The notes under the pieces are model-generated. The model worked only from the letters and a program-made list of their open reading frames with translations, was not told the DNA's origin and searched no databases. From contig JAKFVT010000025.1 in the NCBI GenBank assembly GCA_021732005.1, positions 62,001-126,000 of the forward strand: a stretch of DNA of 64,000 nt, given 5' to 3'. Made by a program: the position numbers and the translations under genes. How positions within the stretch are numbered: the first letter of the stretch is position 1; each line of letters starts with the position of its first letter. This DNA comes from Mycobacterium sp. (GTDB lineage: Bacteria > Actinomycetota > Actinomycetes > Mycobacteriales > Mycobacteriaceae). Of this stretch, positions 29,482-37,856 are shown piece by piece.

Positions 29482-30084
29482 ATGATTGAACGGCACCGCA
29501 CCGCGGCACTTGTCCACGCAGTCGCCATCGCGAGCTTCACCGTCGGCGCTGCCCTGGCCGGAGCCGCGACGGCGGCCGCCGACCCGATGACGCCGACGCC
29601 CATTCCGGTCCCGTCGGATGCTGCCGCCGTCCCGCCGGGCCAACCCGTGGCGATGCCGGTCGATCCGGCGGCTCCGCCCGCACCCGCGCTTCCGCCACCC
29701 GGGGCGCCGCCCTCGGTGCCGGAGATCGCCAACCCGGGCTACGGTTCGCAGAACACCCCCGGCGTCCTCGGCTCACTCAAGGACATGTGGCATAACGTCC
29801 GCGACCCGTACTACGGGCCCGACGAGTCCGCATCGGCCAGCGGCTCGGTCGCGCCGCCACCGGGTGCCGGAGCGCCGCCGCCGCTGCCGCCCGGATTCAA
29901 GTCGTATACCGCCCCGGGTTCGGAGGCGCCCCCGAGCGAGTACGGCCCGGGTAAGCCGCCCCCGCCAGGAACCCCGGCGCTGCCGCCGGGCTATTACTCG
30001 CTGAACGGTCCGCCGCCGCCGGGGTACGAATTCAACTCTGGACAGCCGGCACCGATCACGGCGACGCCCGCGCCGACGCCGTAA
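29482..30084 (+). CDS. Secreted proline-rich protein
   Basis: A 200-residue exported protein with a signal peptide (residues 1-35, cleavage after TAAA-D or nearby). The mature part is Pro/Gly/Ala-rich, with repeated PPPG and LPPG segments and one short non-repetitive block (LGSLKDMWHNVRDPYYGPDES). It resembles other mycobacterial proline-rich wall-associated proteins but no specific family is certain. The ATG at 29482 begins the signal peptide; AGAGGA lies 11 bases upstream. Confidence 0.75.
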   Translation: MIERHRTAALVHAVAIASFTVGAALAGAATAAADPMTPTPIPVPSDAAAVPPGQPVAMPVDPAAPPAPALPPPGAPPSVPEIANPGYGSQNTPGVLGSLKDMWHNVRDPYYGPDESASASGSVAPPPGAGAPPPLPPGFKSYTAPGSEAPPSEYGPGKPPPPGTPALPPGYYSLNGPPPPGYEFNSGQPAPITATPAPTP

Positions 30085-30185
30085 CGCCGCGACCGGCGAC
30101 TTAGCGGGGTAGGGGATTACCCGCGCCGCCTGCTGGTTATGCTTGCTAAGTATCTCGATGACGTCCGGACGCTGGAGTCGTGCTC

Positions 30186-30449
30186 ATGACCTTGATCAAA
30201 ACCGCGCTGACTACTGTCGGCGCACTCGCGGTTGGACTCGCGATCGGTATCGCGCCCGCGAGCGCGGACCCGCCGCCGCCGGATCAGAACGTGGGCGAGG
30301 TGGCGCCGGATTGGGCGCCCCGCAAACCGGCTGAGGTGTGGGCCGGCCATCCGGTGGTGTGGACGCACATGTGGGGCGGCCGCTGGGGTGTGTGGATCAA
30401 CGACCAATTCATCACGCTGTCGTCGAACCCGGTGACCAACGGCGGCTGA
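30186..30449 (+). CDS. Small secreted protein, function unknown
   Basis: An 87-residue exported protein. The signal peptide (ALTTVGALAVGLAIGIAPASA) is cleaved near ASA-D. The 58-residue mature protein is rich in Trp and Pro (APRKPAEVWAGHPVVWTHMWGGRWGVWINDQ) with no cysteine. The ATG at 30186 has GGAG eight to nine bases upstream; a GTG two codons earlier is possible. Trp-rich short secreted proteins of this kind are common in mycobacteria and uncharacterised. Confidence 0.72.
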   Translation: MTLIKTALTTVGALAVGLAIGIAPASADPPPPDQNVGEVAPDWAPRKPAEVWAGHPVVWTHMWGGRWGVWINDQFITLSSNPVTNGG

Positions 30450-30576
30450 GCGGTTACCGGCGGGGGAGTCTCACTCGTCACATTCGCCGTTCAATCGCGG
30501 GCTGGGGTGGATACTGCGATGTGGACCGCTATATAGTTAGTCCGCTTAAGGTTTTAGGGAATAGGGCAGGAGAACG

Positions 30577-31047
30577 ATGGCTGGTTTGATGAGTCGCGCG
30601 AAGCTGGCAAGTCTTGCGCTGAGTGCGGCGGCGGCTGCAAGCGTCATCACCGCGGGCCCCGCTGCCGCCGATGCCAGTGACGACTTCCCGATCCCGCACC
30701 GCATCATCATCACCCAGTGCGATGTCGAGCAATACATGGCCGCGGCGCGCGACACCAGTCCGGTGTACTTCGAGCGCTACATGATCGACCGCAGCAACCG
30801 GCCCGCCGATGTGCAGCAGATCGCGTTCGATCGCATCCACTGGTTCTTCTCGCTCGACCCGGTCGCGCGCCGGCAGTACTCCGAGGACACCGCGACCAAC
30901 GTCTACTACGAGTTCGTCGCGACCCGCTGGGGCAACTGGGCCAAGCTGTTCTTCAACAACAAGGGCGTCGTCGCCAAGGCCACCGACGTCTGCATGAATT
31001 ACCCGCCCGGCGACATGTCGGTCTGGGACTGGCCGGTCGCCAGGTAG
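30577..31047 (+). CDS. DUF5078-like secreted protein
   Basis: A 156-residue exported protein with a signal peptide ending near GPAAA-D. The mature chain has two cysteines ([10 protein letters not shown] and [11 protein letters not shown]) likely to pair as a disulphide, and the conserved block [32 protein letters not shown]. It fits the mycobacterial DUF5078 family of unknown function. A ribosome-binding site GGAGAACG precedes the ATG. Confidence 0.8.
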   Translation: MAGLMSRAKLASLALSAAAAASVITAGPAAADASDDFPIPHRIIITQCDVEQYMAAARDTSPVYFERYMIDRSNRPADVQQIAFDRIHWFFSLDPVARRQYSEDTATNVYYEFVATRWGNWAKLFFNNKGVVAKATDVCMNYPPGDMSVWDWPVAR

Positions 31048-31136
31048 CCTCGGCTAATTCCCGAGCGGCGGTAACACCGCCGTCAATTCCACCTATGTAC
31101 AGGCATCAACGGTGATGCCCAGTACGTAGGTGGATT

Positions 31137-31664
31137 ATGAAGCAAACCCACATGATCGTGGCCGCGACGGCCGTGACCTGCACCGCGATGATCGCCGCGC
31201 CCGTGGTTGCAGCCGACCCCGCAAGAGTGCCCTGTGGGGTGCTCGACCAGGTCCGCGAGAGCCTCGACAACGACATCAATGCCGGCATCGGCGGAGTGCG
31301 GATCGTGATCAGCTCGCCCTATGCCAGCGGAGCTGCCCAGCAGCGCGACACCAACGTCAAGCTCGCGATGATCAGCCACGGCGTCCACTACATGGAAGAC
31401 GTCAACGGGCCGGGCATCGTTCCGGGCCTGGCTCCGGCCCTGGTCGACCTAGGCCGGGCCAGCGACGACATGCGCGACGCCGTGGGCGCGCTGTTCGTCG
31501 TCTCGCCCGGTTACGGCTACGGCCTTGGCTACGGGGACTACGGGCCGACGGTGTCCAACGCCTGGCCGCAGCCCTCCACCTGGACCGCAATCGACTACGC
31601 CGACCAGAAGAAAGACGACATCTACGCGCTGGTGAACGGCCTTCAGGGCAGCTGTACGCCGTAG
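31137..31664 (+). CDS. Secreted protein, function unknown
   Basis: A 175-residue exported protein. The signal peptide is cleaved near VVAA-D; the mature chain has Cys residues near each end (VPCGVLDQV and GSCTP at the C-terminus) that could form a disulphide, and a Gly/Tyr-rich stretch (GYGYGLGYGDYGP). No family name is certain. It is the last of four small secreted-protein genes in a row on this strand and is convergent with the FKBP lipoprotein gene. Confidence 0.75.
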   Translation: MKQTHMIVAATAVTCTAMIAAPVVAADPARVPCGVLDQVRESLDNDINAGIGGVRIVISSPYASGAAQQRDTNVKLAMISHGVHYMEDVNGPGIVPGLAPALVDLGRASDDMRDAVGALFVVSPGYGYGLGYGDYGPTVSNAWPQPSTWTAIDYADQKKDDIYALVNGLQGSCTP

Positions 31665-31669
31665 TCCGG

Positions 31670-32290
31670 CTAGGAGGCGCTGAGGATCTTGATGGCGAAG
31701 ACCAGCGTGTCGCCCGGCAGGATGCCCGCCCGGGGCTGGCCCTGCGGGTAGCCGTCGGCGGACACCATGGCGACCGCGACGGTCGATCCGACCTTCTGGC
31801 CCGCGATCGCCTTCTGGAAGCCGGGAACCACGCCGTCGAGCGAGAATTCGGCCGGCTCGCCACGTTGGTAGCTGCTGTCGAACACGCTGCCGTCGCGGCC
31901 GTTGACACCCTCGTAGCAGACCGAGACGGTGGCCGTCGGCGCGACGACCGGTCCGGTACCCGCTTGCAGCGTGTGCACCTCGGTCGTGTTCACGCTGAAG
32001 GGGGCGGTCACCGTGACGACCGGGGCCGCGGTGTCCGTCGATCCGGTGACAGCGACGCTGCCGGTCGCGCCGGGCAGCGTCCACTCCGGCGTTCCCGCGG
32101 TGGCCGGCGGGGCGGTCGGGCAGGTGGCATCCGGACCGGCAGCTTGGGTGACTGTGGCCGAGACCGCCGGGACGGTCGAGGACTTGCTCGCCGACGGGGT
32201 GGTGTCCGAGCCGCAGGCCGCAAGAGTCACGGCAAACGCGGCGGTGCAGGCACCGAACGCAACAACAGAGGGCAGGCGGGAGAAGTTCAC
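31670..32290 (-). CDS. FKBP-type peptidyl-prolyl isomerase lipoprotein
   Basis: A 206-residue exported lipoprotein with lipobox LAAC near residue 25, a Ser/Thr-rich linker, and a C-terminal FKBP domain (VCYEGVNGRDGSVFDSSYQRGEPAEFSLDGVVPGFQKAIAGQKVGSTVAVAMVSADGYP). The FKBP core is complete including the V-PGF hydrophobic pocket. It likely assists folding of proteins outside the membrane. I use the GTG at 32290, seven bases from a TAGCGT -10; a GTG at 32299 would overlap that element. Confidence 0.88.
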   Translation of the reverse strand: MNFSRLPSVVAFGACTAAFAVTLAACGSDTTPSASKSSTVPAVSATVTQAAGPDATCPTAPPATAGTPEWTLPGATGSVAVTGSTDTAAPVVTVTAPFSVNTTEVHTLQAGTGPVVAPTATVSVCYEGVNGRDGSVFDSSYQRGEPAEFSLDGVVPGFQKAIAGQKVGSTVAVAMVSADGYPQGQPRAGILPGDTLVFAIKILSAS

Positions 32291-32297
32291 GCTCGTC

Positions 32298-32303
32298 ACG
32301 CTA
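32298..32303 (-). promoter_or_regulatory. Candidate -10 element (TAGCGT) for the FKBP gene
   Basis: On the minus strand TAGCGT is followed by seven bases and then GTG at 32290. The spacing fits leaderless transcription and helps choose between two in-frame GTG codons. Confidence 0.4.
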
Positions 32304-32348
32304 CAGCGGATTGACTCGCCGAAAGTCTTGGCTCACACCGAACTCATT

Positions 32349-32364
32349 CTCAGCAAAGCCTCAG
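32349..32364 (+). promoter_or_regulatory. Direct repeat CTCAG-N6-CTCAG upstream of the HtrA-like gene
   Basis: CTCAG at 32349-32353 and 32360-32364 are 11 bases apart, about one helical turn, some 76 bases before the protease start. Response regulators bind such repeats; in M. tuberculosis the htrA-like pepD is controlled by MprA at a two-part direct repeat. No mprAB genes are adjacent here, so the link is tentative. Confidence 0.3.
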
Positions 32365-32439
32365 ACGGTGCAGGCAAACTGCTTGCAGGCGCCTTGAGGC
32401 GCAGATGGCTCTTGTCACGAGAAAGCGAAGCTGAACGCA

Positions 32440-33852
32440 ATGGACTACAGGTCAGGACACTCGCCGCAGGACGGCCACTACCAGTGGCAGCCGAAAGATT
32501 CTGTGGAACATTCTAATTCACGACAGTGGCACCCCGGAGGATATCAATACGGTTACAGCGCCACCGACACCACGCAGCTGTACCCGCCCCCTTCCGCGAC
32601 CCCGCCACGAGATGGGAGATCTGCGTCACAGCAAAATCCCCGGCAACGGATGAAGTCGCGGATGGGCGTTGTCGTCGGCGGCACGGCCGTGGTCGCGATG
32701 ATCGCCGGGGCCGCCGGCGCGGTCGCCGTGGTCGACCACTCCGGACGCCCGACGGCTACCGCACAAGGGCAACTCGCACCCGGGGCGCCGAAGAACCCCG
32801 CCGTGGCCGGTCAGCCGGCCAGCGCGGCACCTGTCGGTTCGGTCGAACAGGTCTCGGACAAGGTGCTGCCCAGTGTCGTGAAACTGCAGATCACCACTGG
32901 TCAGGGCAGTGAAGAGGGGTCCGGAATCATCCTGAGCTCCGACGGGCTGATCTTGACCAACAATCATGTCGTCGCTGCCGCTGCGCAGGCCGCGGGGAGC
33001 GGGTCGATGGCAGCCGAGGATGCGCCGGACGGCCAGCTCCCCGGCGGCCGCAGCGGCCGGCCGTTCGGCCAGAGCGGCGGAGGCATGGCGGCGACCGTGA
33101 CGTTCTCCGACGGCCGGACCGTGCCGTTCACCGTGGTGGGCGCCGACCCGGCCGACGACATCGCGGTGGTTCGGGCTCAGAACGTTTCGGGCCTCACCCC
33201 GATCGCGATCGGATCGTCGAAGGATCTGAAGGTCGGCCAGAACGTGGTCGCGGTCGGCTCCCCGCTGGGTCTGCAGGGCACCGTGACGACGGGCATCATC
33301 AGCGCGCTGGACCGTCCCGTCGCGACCGGCGACCAGCAGTCCGGCCAGCATTCGGTCATGAGCGCCATCCAGACCGATGCGGCGATCAACCCCGGCAACT
33401 CCGGTGGTGCGCTGGTGGACATGAACGGCAACCTGATCGGCGTCAACTCGGCGATCGCATCCCTTGGCGGCGGCCAAGATTCGCAGGCGGCGCAGAGCGG
33501 ATCGATCGGCCTTGGCTTCGCGATTCCGGTCGACCAAGCGAAACGTATTGCTGACCAACTGATTTCGACCGGGACCGTGCAGCGTGCCTCGCTGGGTGTC
33601 CAGCTCAGCCCCGACGACAGCGCGCGGGGTGCCGTGGTCGCCGGCGTCGCCGACGGCAGCCCCGCTGCGGCGGCAGGCATGTCGAAGGGTGCGGTGATCA
33701 CCAAGGTCGACAACAAGGTGATCGACGGCCCGGAGGCGCTCGTCGCCGCCATCCATTCCAAGGCGCCCGGCGACGACGTCACGGTGACCTACAACGACCC
33801 GTCGGGCGCGTCCCGCACCGTGCAGATCACCCTCGGACAGATTCAGTCCTAG
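32440..33852 (+). CDS. Membrane-anchored HtrA-like serine protease with PDZ domain (PepD type)
   Basis: A 470-residue protein: cytoplasmic Gln/Tyr/Pro-rich N-terminus (1-70), one membrane helix (75-98), linker, trypsin-like domain and C-terminal PDZ domain (about 375-470). The catalytic triad is His176 (TNNHVV), Asp240 (PADDIAVV) and Ser321 (NPGNSGGAL). A Gly/Ser-rich insertion of about 35 residues follows the His motif. It probably degrades or refolds damaged exported proteins during envelope stress, like M. tuberculosis PepD. An FKBP lipoprotein gene diverges from it, consistent with an extracytoplasmic quality-control theme. Confidence 0.94.
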   Translation: MDYRSGHSPQDGHYQWQPKDSVEHSNSRQWHPGGYQYGYSATDTTQLYPPPSATPPRDGRSASQQNPRQRMKSRMGVVVGGTAVVAMIAGAAGAVAVVDHSGRPTATAQGQLAPGAPKNPAVAGQPASAAPVGSVEQVSDKVLPSVVKLQITTGQGSEEGSGIILSSDGLILTNNHVVAAAAQAAGSGSMAAEDAPDGQLPGGRSGRPFGQSGGGMAATVTFSDGRTVPFTVVGADPADDIAVVRAQNVSGLTPIAIGSSKDLKVGQNVVAVGSPLGLQGTVTTGIISALDRPVATGDQQSGQHSVMSAIQTDAAINPGNSGGALVDMNGNLIGVNSAIASLGGGQDSQAAQSGSIGLGFAIPVDQAKRIADQLISTGTVQRASLGVQLSPDDSARGAVVAGVADGSPAAAAGMSKGAVITKVDNKVIDGPEALVAAIHSKAPGDDVTVTYNDPSGASRTVQITLGQIQS

Positions 33853-33872
33853 CGGCACAACCCATCTCGAGG

Positions 33873-33906
33873 TGGACGGTAGCTATTGTCTTATGGTTAC
33901 CGTCCA
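33873..33906. repeat. 9-base perfect inverted repeat after the HtrA-like gene
   Basis: Arms TGGACGGTA (33873-33881) and TACCGTCCA (33898-33906) with a 16-base loop, 21 bases after the protease stop and 25 before the lipoprotein start. It may end the protease transcript or control the next gene; TTT follows the right arm. Confidence 0.55.
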
Positions 33907-33930
33907 TTTCGGCATTGGGGGAGACCGTTG

Positions 33931-34269
33931 ATGAACCGCACCGCCAGTCGACTGGGCGTCGTCGTCGCGTTCGCGGGGCTGACGATCATCGGTCTGCCCG
34001 GATGCTCGTCGGGGTCGTCGGCACCGGCGGCCGGCACGACGAGCACCAGCGGCGCCGATGCCGACGCCGGCTGCGCCAAGGCGGAATTCGCCGACGCCGC
34101 CACCGCGGCCGTCCACGCCGTGAGCAAGGACAACATCTACCGGATCGACGACGTGAAATGCGCCGACGGCTGGGCGGTGACAAGCGGCACGAACGCCTCG
34201 ACCACCCCCGCTCCTGCGGATGCGACGATCCCCGCCGCGCTGTACGAGCTCGGCTGCCTGACCGGATAG
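33931..34269 (+). CDS. Small lipoprotein, function unknown
   Basis: A 112-residue exported protein with signal peptide and lipobox GLPGC (Cys near residue 25), a Ser/Gly/Thr linker, and about 65 mature residues with three further cysteines (DAGCAKAEF, DVKCADGWAV, ELGCLTG). The CADGWAV segment is seen in other small mycobacterial secreted proteins. The ATG at 33931 follows GGGGGAGA. Confidence 0.7.
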   Translation: MNRTASRLGVVVAFAGLTIIGLPGCSSGSSAPAAGTTSTSGADADAGCAKAEFADAATAAVHAVSKDNIYRIDDVKCADGWAVTSGTNASTTPAPADATIPAALYELGCLTG

Positions 34270-34294
34270 CTCCCCATTTGTTTGCCGCATGCGC

Positions 34295-34300
34295 TAACTT
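34295..34300 (+). promoter_or_regulatory. -10 element for the leaderless sedolisin operon
   Basis: TAACTT ends six bases before the GTG at 34307, with no Shine-Dalgarno. It would drive the three genes 34307-37835. Confidence 0.5.
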
Positions 34301-34306
34301 GGCGGG

Positions 34307-35920
34307 GTGTCGAGGGGAGCACACGTCGCTGTGCGCGCACTGCGGGTGCCACTCGTCCTGATCGTCGCCGCTGCAGTGGTCGTCGCGGCGATCGCGTTCC
34401 GAGCGCATTCGGACTCACGGCTCCCGCAGTTGATTTCGGGCCCATTCGCGTTGCTGCTCGCCGCTTCGACGAATCTGGGCGACTCGCAGGCGCGCAACGT
34501 CGAGCTGACCGCGGAGCTGCCTGATGCGGAACGCCCTGACCGGCTCGACGCGTGGGCGACGGCCAACGGCTTGTCGGTTCGCTGGCGGCCCGGTGAGCGC
34601 TGGGCGGTGATCGGCGGCCCACCCGCTCGTGTCGCCGCCGCGTTCCAGGTGGCCGTCCACGACTTCCGCGGGAAGGCGGGCCAGGTGTTCTACGCCTCGC
34701 CTCAGCAGCCCGCCGTCCCGGCGTCGTTGCGTGACAACGTGACTGGTCTCGGGCGCATCCTCAGCTATACGCCGTACCACTCGAACAGCCCCTCGTTCCG
34801 CCCGCTGGACGTGCCCGACCACAGCCTGCCGCCGGACTCGTTGCGGACGACGTACAACGTGCGCCCACTGACAGAGGCCGGCTACACCGGCAAGGGTGGC
34901 ACCATCGCGGTCTTCGGATTCGACGGATTCGATCAGGCCGACCTGGACATGTTCACCGCCACCTATGGGCTGCCGCGGCTCGTTCCCGAGGTCGTCGGCG
35001 GCGTGCCCGAACAACGCAGCGGCGAATCCACGATGGACTTGCAAGTCGCGCATGCGATTGCGCCTGACGCACGCAAGGTGCTGGTCAACGCCAGGACGAC
35101 GGTCGCCGGTGGCGGCACCTACGTCAAGATCGCCGAACTGATGCAGTCGGTGGACCGGCAGTTCCCCGGTGCGGTGTGGAGTTTGTCCATCGGCTGGGGC
35201 TGCGACAGGCTCATCACCGCGGCCGACCTGGCCCCGATCCGGGGTGCGATCTCCACCGCACTTGCCCACGGCACCACGGTGTTCGACGCGAGCGGGGACC
35301 TGGCCGGCCTGGAATGCAAACGCGGTCATGATTGGTCGGCACCGCCCGGACCTGCCGACGTGGGGCTCGATGCCGTCGCGTCGCTGCCCGAGGTGACCAG
35401 TGTGGGTGGGACCACGCTGTCCACCGACGAGAACTACCGGTGGCTGGGCGAACAGGCCTGGAGCGACGGTCCGCTGACGCAGGGGAGCGGCGGTGGGGTG
35501 TCAAACCTCTTCGACCGGCCGCCGTGGCAGGCCGGTGTGACCACGACGACCAACACCGTTCGCCGGCTGACGCCCGATGTCTCGGCGGTGGCCGACAACT
35601 CGACCGGTGCGGTCATCGTGCAGAACCAGCAACTGGTGGTCGGGGGCGGTACGTCGCAATCCGCACCGATCTGGGCCGGCATCGCCGCGGTGATGAATCA
35701 ATTCCTGGTCGCCAACGACGGGCGGCCGCTCGGTGAGCTCAATCCGATCCTCTACCGATTGAAAGCCGGTGCGGCCCGGCCGGCATTCCACGACATCACG
35801 TTGGGGACCAATGCCGTCGCGATTTCGCAGGCGGGCTACGACATGGTGACCGGCTTGGGCAGTCCCGACGTCGACAACATGGTGCGCGACATCCTCGACG
35901 TGCAACGGGCTCCGCGATGA
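34307..35920 (+). CDS. S53-family serine-carboxyl protease (sedolisin), membrane-anchored or secreted
   Basis: A 537-residue endopeptidase precursor. An N-terminal hydrophobic segment (14-31) acts as signal or anchor; residues 35-165 are the S53 prodomain (VELTAELPDAERPDRLDAWA). The catalytic set appears complete: Glu240 and Asp244 (GESTMDLQVA), the oxyanion Asp331 (ASGD) and Ser450 (GGTSQSAPIWAG); the C-terminal calcium site is GYDMVTGLGSPD. Sedolisins usually work at acid pH. Its stop overlaps the ATG of the next gene (ATGA), giving a tightly coupled operon. Confidence 0.94.
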   Translation: MSRGAHVAVRALRVPLVLIVAAAVVVAAIAFRAHSDSRLPQLISGPFALLLAASTNLGDSQARNVELTAELPDAERPDRLDAWATANGLSVRWRPGERWAVIGGPPARVAAAFQVAVHDFRGKAGQVFYASPQQPAVPASLRDNVTGLGRILSYTPYHSNSPSFRPLDVPDHSLPPDSLRTTYNVRPLTEAGYTGKGGTIAVFGFDGFDQADLDMFTATYGLPRLVPEVVGGVPEQRSGESTMDLQVAHAIAPDARKVLVNARTTVAGGGTYVKIAELMQSVDRQFPGAVWSLSIGWGCDRLITAADLAPIRGAISTALAHGTTVFDASGDLAGLECKRGHDWSAPPGPADVGLDAVASLPEVTSVGGTTLSTDENYRWLGEQAWSDGPLTQGSGGGVSNLFDRPPWQAGVTTTTNTVRRLTPDVSAVADNSTGAVIVQNQQLVVGGGTSQSAPIWAGIAAVMNQFLVANDGRPLGELNPILYRLKAGAARPAFHDITLGTNAVAISQAGYDMVTGLGSPDVDNMVRDILDVQRAPR

Positions 35921-37098
35921 CCGGCCAGCCAGGCATCGCGACGATGCCGTGCCCGGGCTGCACCCATGACGTTCCCGCGGGACGGTTCTGTGTGCGCTGC
36001 GGCGCACACCTCTCGGTGGCTCCGGGCGAGCGCCCAAGTCCGCTGCGGGTGAGCGACTTCGCTGCCGCGCCGGGCGAGAACGTGCTCCAGCCGTCGATCG
36101 TCAGCTCGATGTTCCCGCATCTGCCGGGCCGCTCACGGGTGGCATTCCGGTTCGCACTCGGACTTCTGCTGGCCGTGCTCGTCGCGTTCTGCGTGCTGCA
36201 GTGGTACGTGCCGATGCTGGCGCTGGCCATCTTCGCACCGCCCACGCTCATCGCGATCTACCTGATCGAGTCGCGGGTGCTGGCTGACCTGCCCGCCTGG
36301 GTGTGGGTGCTGACCGCCGTTCTGGGTGCCGCGGTCGGGGTGGCGTGGGCGACCTTGACCGGCGCCATCGTGGCCGAGTCCTACAGCCTCGGACTGGGCT
36401 CCCAGGTCCCGACGATGCGTCTGCTGCGCGACGCGGTGGCCATTCCCTTCGGCGGCTTGCTGGCAATGCAACTGCCGGTGATCGTGGTTCGGTTGCTGCG
36501 GCCTCCGGTGCGAGAGTCGTTGCACGGCGCCGTGATCGGTTTCTTGGGCGGTGCGATGTTCCTGCTCGCCACCAACGTGATCAGAATGATCCCGCAGTTC
36601 GGGGACAGCGCGGTGACCGGCGATCTGCCCGTCGAGGACCTCTTGTTGCAGGCCGGGGTGCGGGGAATCGGGGAGCCGCTGACCGGCCTCTCGCTCAGCG
36701 GCCTCATCGGAGCGTGGCTGTGGTACGTCAACCGCGGTCGTCTCCGCACAGTCGCGGTCGGCGGTCTCGGGTTGGTCATCGGCGCCGCGGCCTACGCCTG
36801 CGTCGGCCTGGCCCAGGCCTACCGGCTGCCGCCGTACCTGCAATTCTCCGTGCACATCGTGTTCGCGGTCGCGGCGGTCATCGCCCTGCGATTGGCGCTG
36901 CAGGTGACCATGTTGCGAGACGAGGACGTCGAGACCTTTCCGGCGCTTCCGATTCTCTGTGTGTGGTGTCAGCACGTGGTGCCCGACACCAGGTTCTGCC
37001 CGTCCTGCGGTGTCTCCGTACAAGCGGCGTCGCAGACGTCCCGGGCCGCGCGTCGACACGACCGCCCGCAGCTCCAGATCGCGACGGCGGAGTCATGA
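35917..37098 (+). CDS. Polytopic membrane protein with zinc ribbons at both ends
   Basis: A 393-residue protein. Residues 11-31 hold a zinc ribbon (CPGCTHDVPAGRFCVRCG) and the C-terminal region another (CVWCQHVVPDTRFCPSCG), with about nine membrane helices between (70-340). The two ribbons are alike in pattern, CxxC-N8-CxxC with an RFC core. Parts of the membrane core (LHGAVIGFLGGAMFLLATN; GIGEPLTGLSLSGLIG) loosely recall PrsW-type proteases, but the His and Glu residues that would be catalytic are not convincing. It overlaps the protease gene upstream and the next gene downstream by four bases each, so all three are coupled. Function unknown. Confidence 0.82.
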   Translation: MTGQPGIATMPCPGCTHDVPAGRFCVRCGAHLSVAPGERPSPLRVSDFAAAPGENVLQPSIVSSMFPHLPGRSRVAFRFALGLLLAVLVAFCVLQWYVPMLALAIFAPPTLIAIYLIESRVLADLPAWVWVLTAVLGAAVGVAWATLTGAIVAESYSLGLGSQVPTMRLLRDAVAIPFGGLLAMQLPVIVVRLLRPPVRESLHGAVIGFLGGAMFLLATNVIRMIPQFGDSAVTGDLPVEDLLLQAGVRGIGEPLTGLSLSGLIGAWLWYVNRGRLRTVAVGGLGLVIGAAAYACVGLAQAYRLPPYLQFSVHIVFAVAAVIALRLALQVTMLRDEDVETFPALPILCVWCQHVVPDTRFCPSCGVSVQAASQTSRAARRHDRPQLQIATAES

Positions 37099-37835
37099 CT
37101 GCCCAGACCGCGCCGCAGGTGTCGGAACTCTATCCCGGTTACGCGGTGGCGCCGGGTGCGTATACCGCTGGGCCACAACGGTTTACCCCGTTGCGCCGGA
37201 TGCTGGTGCCACTGGTCGTCACGCTGGGGGTACTGGTCGGAGCCTCGACGGCGGCCTGGGCGGTGGTTGGTGGCCCGTCGGTGCGTTACGCGTGTCCACC
37301 CGATTGCGGGCGGCCGCCGACGGGTGTGCCGGTACAGGCGAGCCCGCGTTTCGTGTCCGCCGACGGCGAGTTCTCGGTGTCCTATCCGGCGGAGGGCACG
37401 GCGTACAAGGTCACCATGCAGAACGACGGCGTCTCGGCGACCTACACCGGCGGCGACGGCGGAGCGATGGAGTTGTTCGGGGTCCCGGCGCAGGGCCGTT
37501 CCGCCGAGGAGGTCATCGACGATCTCCTCAAGGAGAAGCAGCCCGACGCGACGGTGGCCTACGTCCTGCCCAACTCGACGGTCGGTTACCAGCTCGGTTT
37601 CGGTGAAGTGCTCGACGTCTACCCGCAGGGCGGCGCCGGGGCGTCTCGCACGCGGATCGTCGTGATGGCGGCGGTGAAGAACGACCTCGCACTGGTCGGT
37701 GCGGCCATCGGTCCGTACCGCAAGTTCGCACCCGGCAACGGGCCCGGCGTGCCGTCGGGCGCGAATCTGGAACTCGCGCAGGATCTCGGCAAGTACGTCA
37801 ACAGCTTCCTGTGGAAGGGCGATCCGCCCCGATAG
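37095..37835 (+). CDS. Membrane-anchored protein with extracytoplasmic domain, function unknown
   Basis: A 246-residue protein: cytoplasmic N-terminus of about 35 residues, one membrane helix (VPLVVTLGVLVGASTAAWAVV), then an external domain with a Cys pair close to the membrane (YACPPDCGRPP) and a beta-rich fold (RFVSADGEFSVSYPAEGTAYKV, TRIVVMAAVKNDLALVGAAIGPY). The external domain recalls small lipoprotein-like domains that start with SPDGRFSVSYP in other actinobacteria. Third gene of the sedolisin operon. It may be the substrate or partner of the protease; this is inference. Confidence 0.75.
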   Translation: MTAQTAPQVSELYPGYAVAPGAYTAGPQRFTPLRRMLVPLVVTLGVLVGASTAAWAVVGGPSVRYACPPDCGRPPTGVPVQASPRFVSADGEFSVSYPAEGTAYKVTMQNDGVSATYTGGDGGAMELFGVPAQGRSAEEVIDDLLKEKQPDATVAYVLPNSTVGYQLGFGEVLDVYPQGGAGASRTRIVVMAAVKNDLALVGAAIGPYRKFAPGNGPGVPSGANLELAQDLGKYVNSFLWKGDPPR

Positions 37836-37842
37836 GGCGTCG

Positions 37843-37848
37843 TACGCT
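37843..37848 (+). promoter_or_regulatory. Candidate -10 element (TACGCT)
   Basis: TACGCT ends eight bases before the ATG at 37857, with no Shine-Dalgarno. It suggests that the hydrolase-LuxR gene has its own promoter, separate from the sedolisin operon. Confidence 0.35.
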
Positions 37849-37856
37849 CAACGGCG

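Noticed and set aside
35917..37098. Assignment of the double zinc-ribbon membrane protein as a PrsW protease
   Set aside because: Helix arrangement is suggestive, but the His and Glu residues expected in the active site are replaced or missing.
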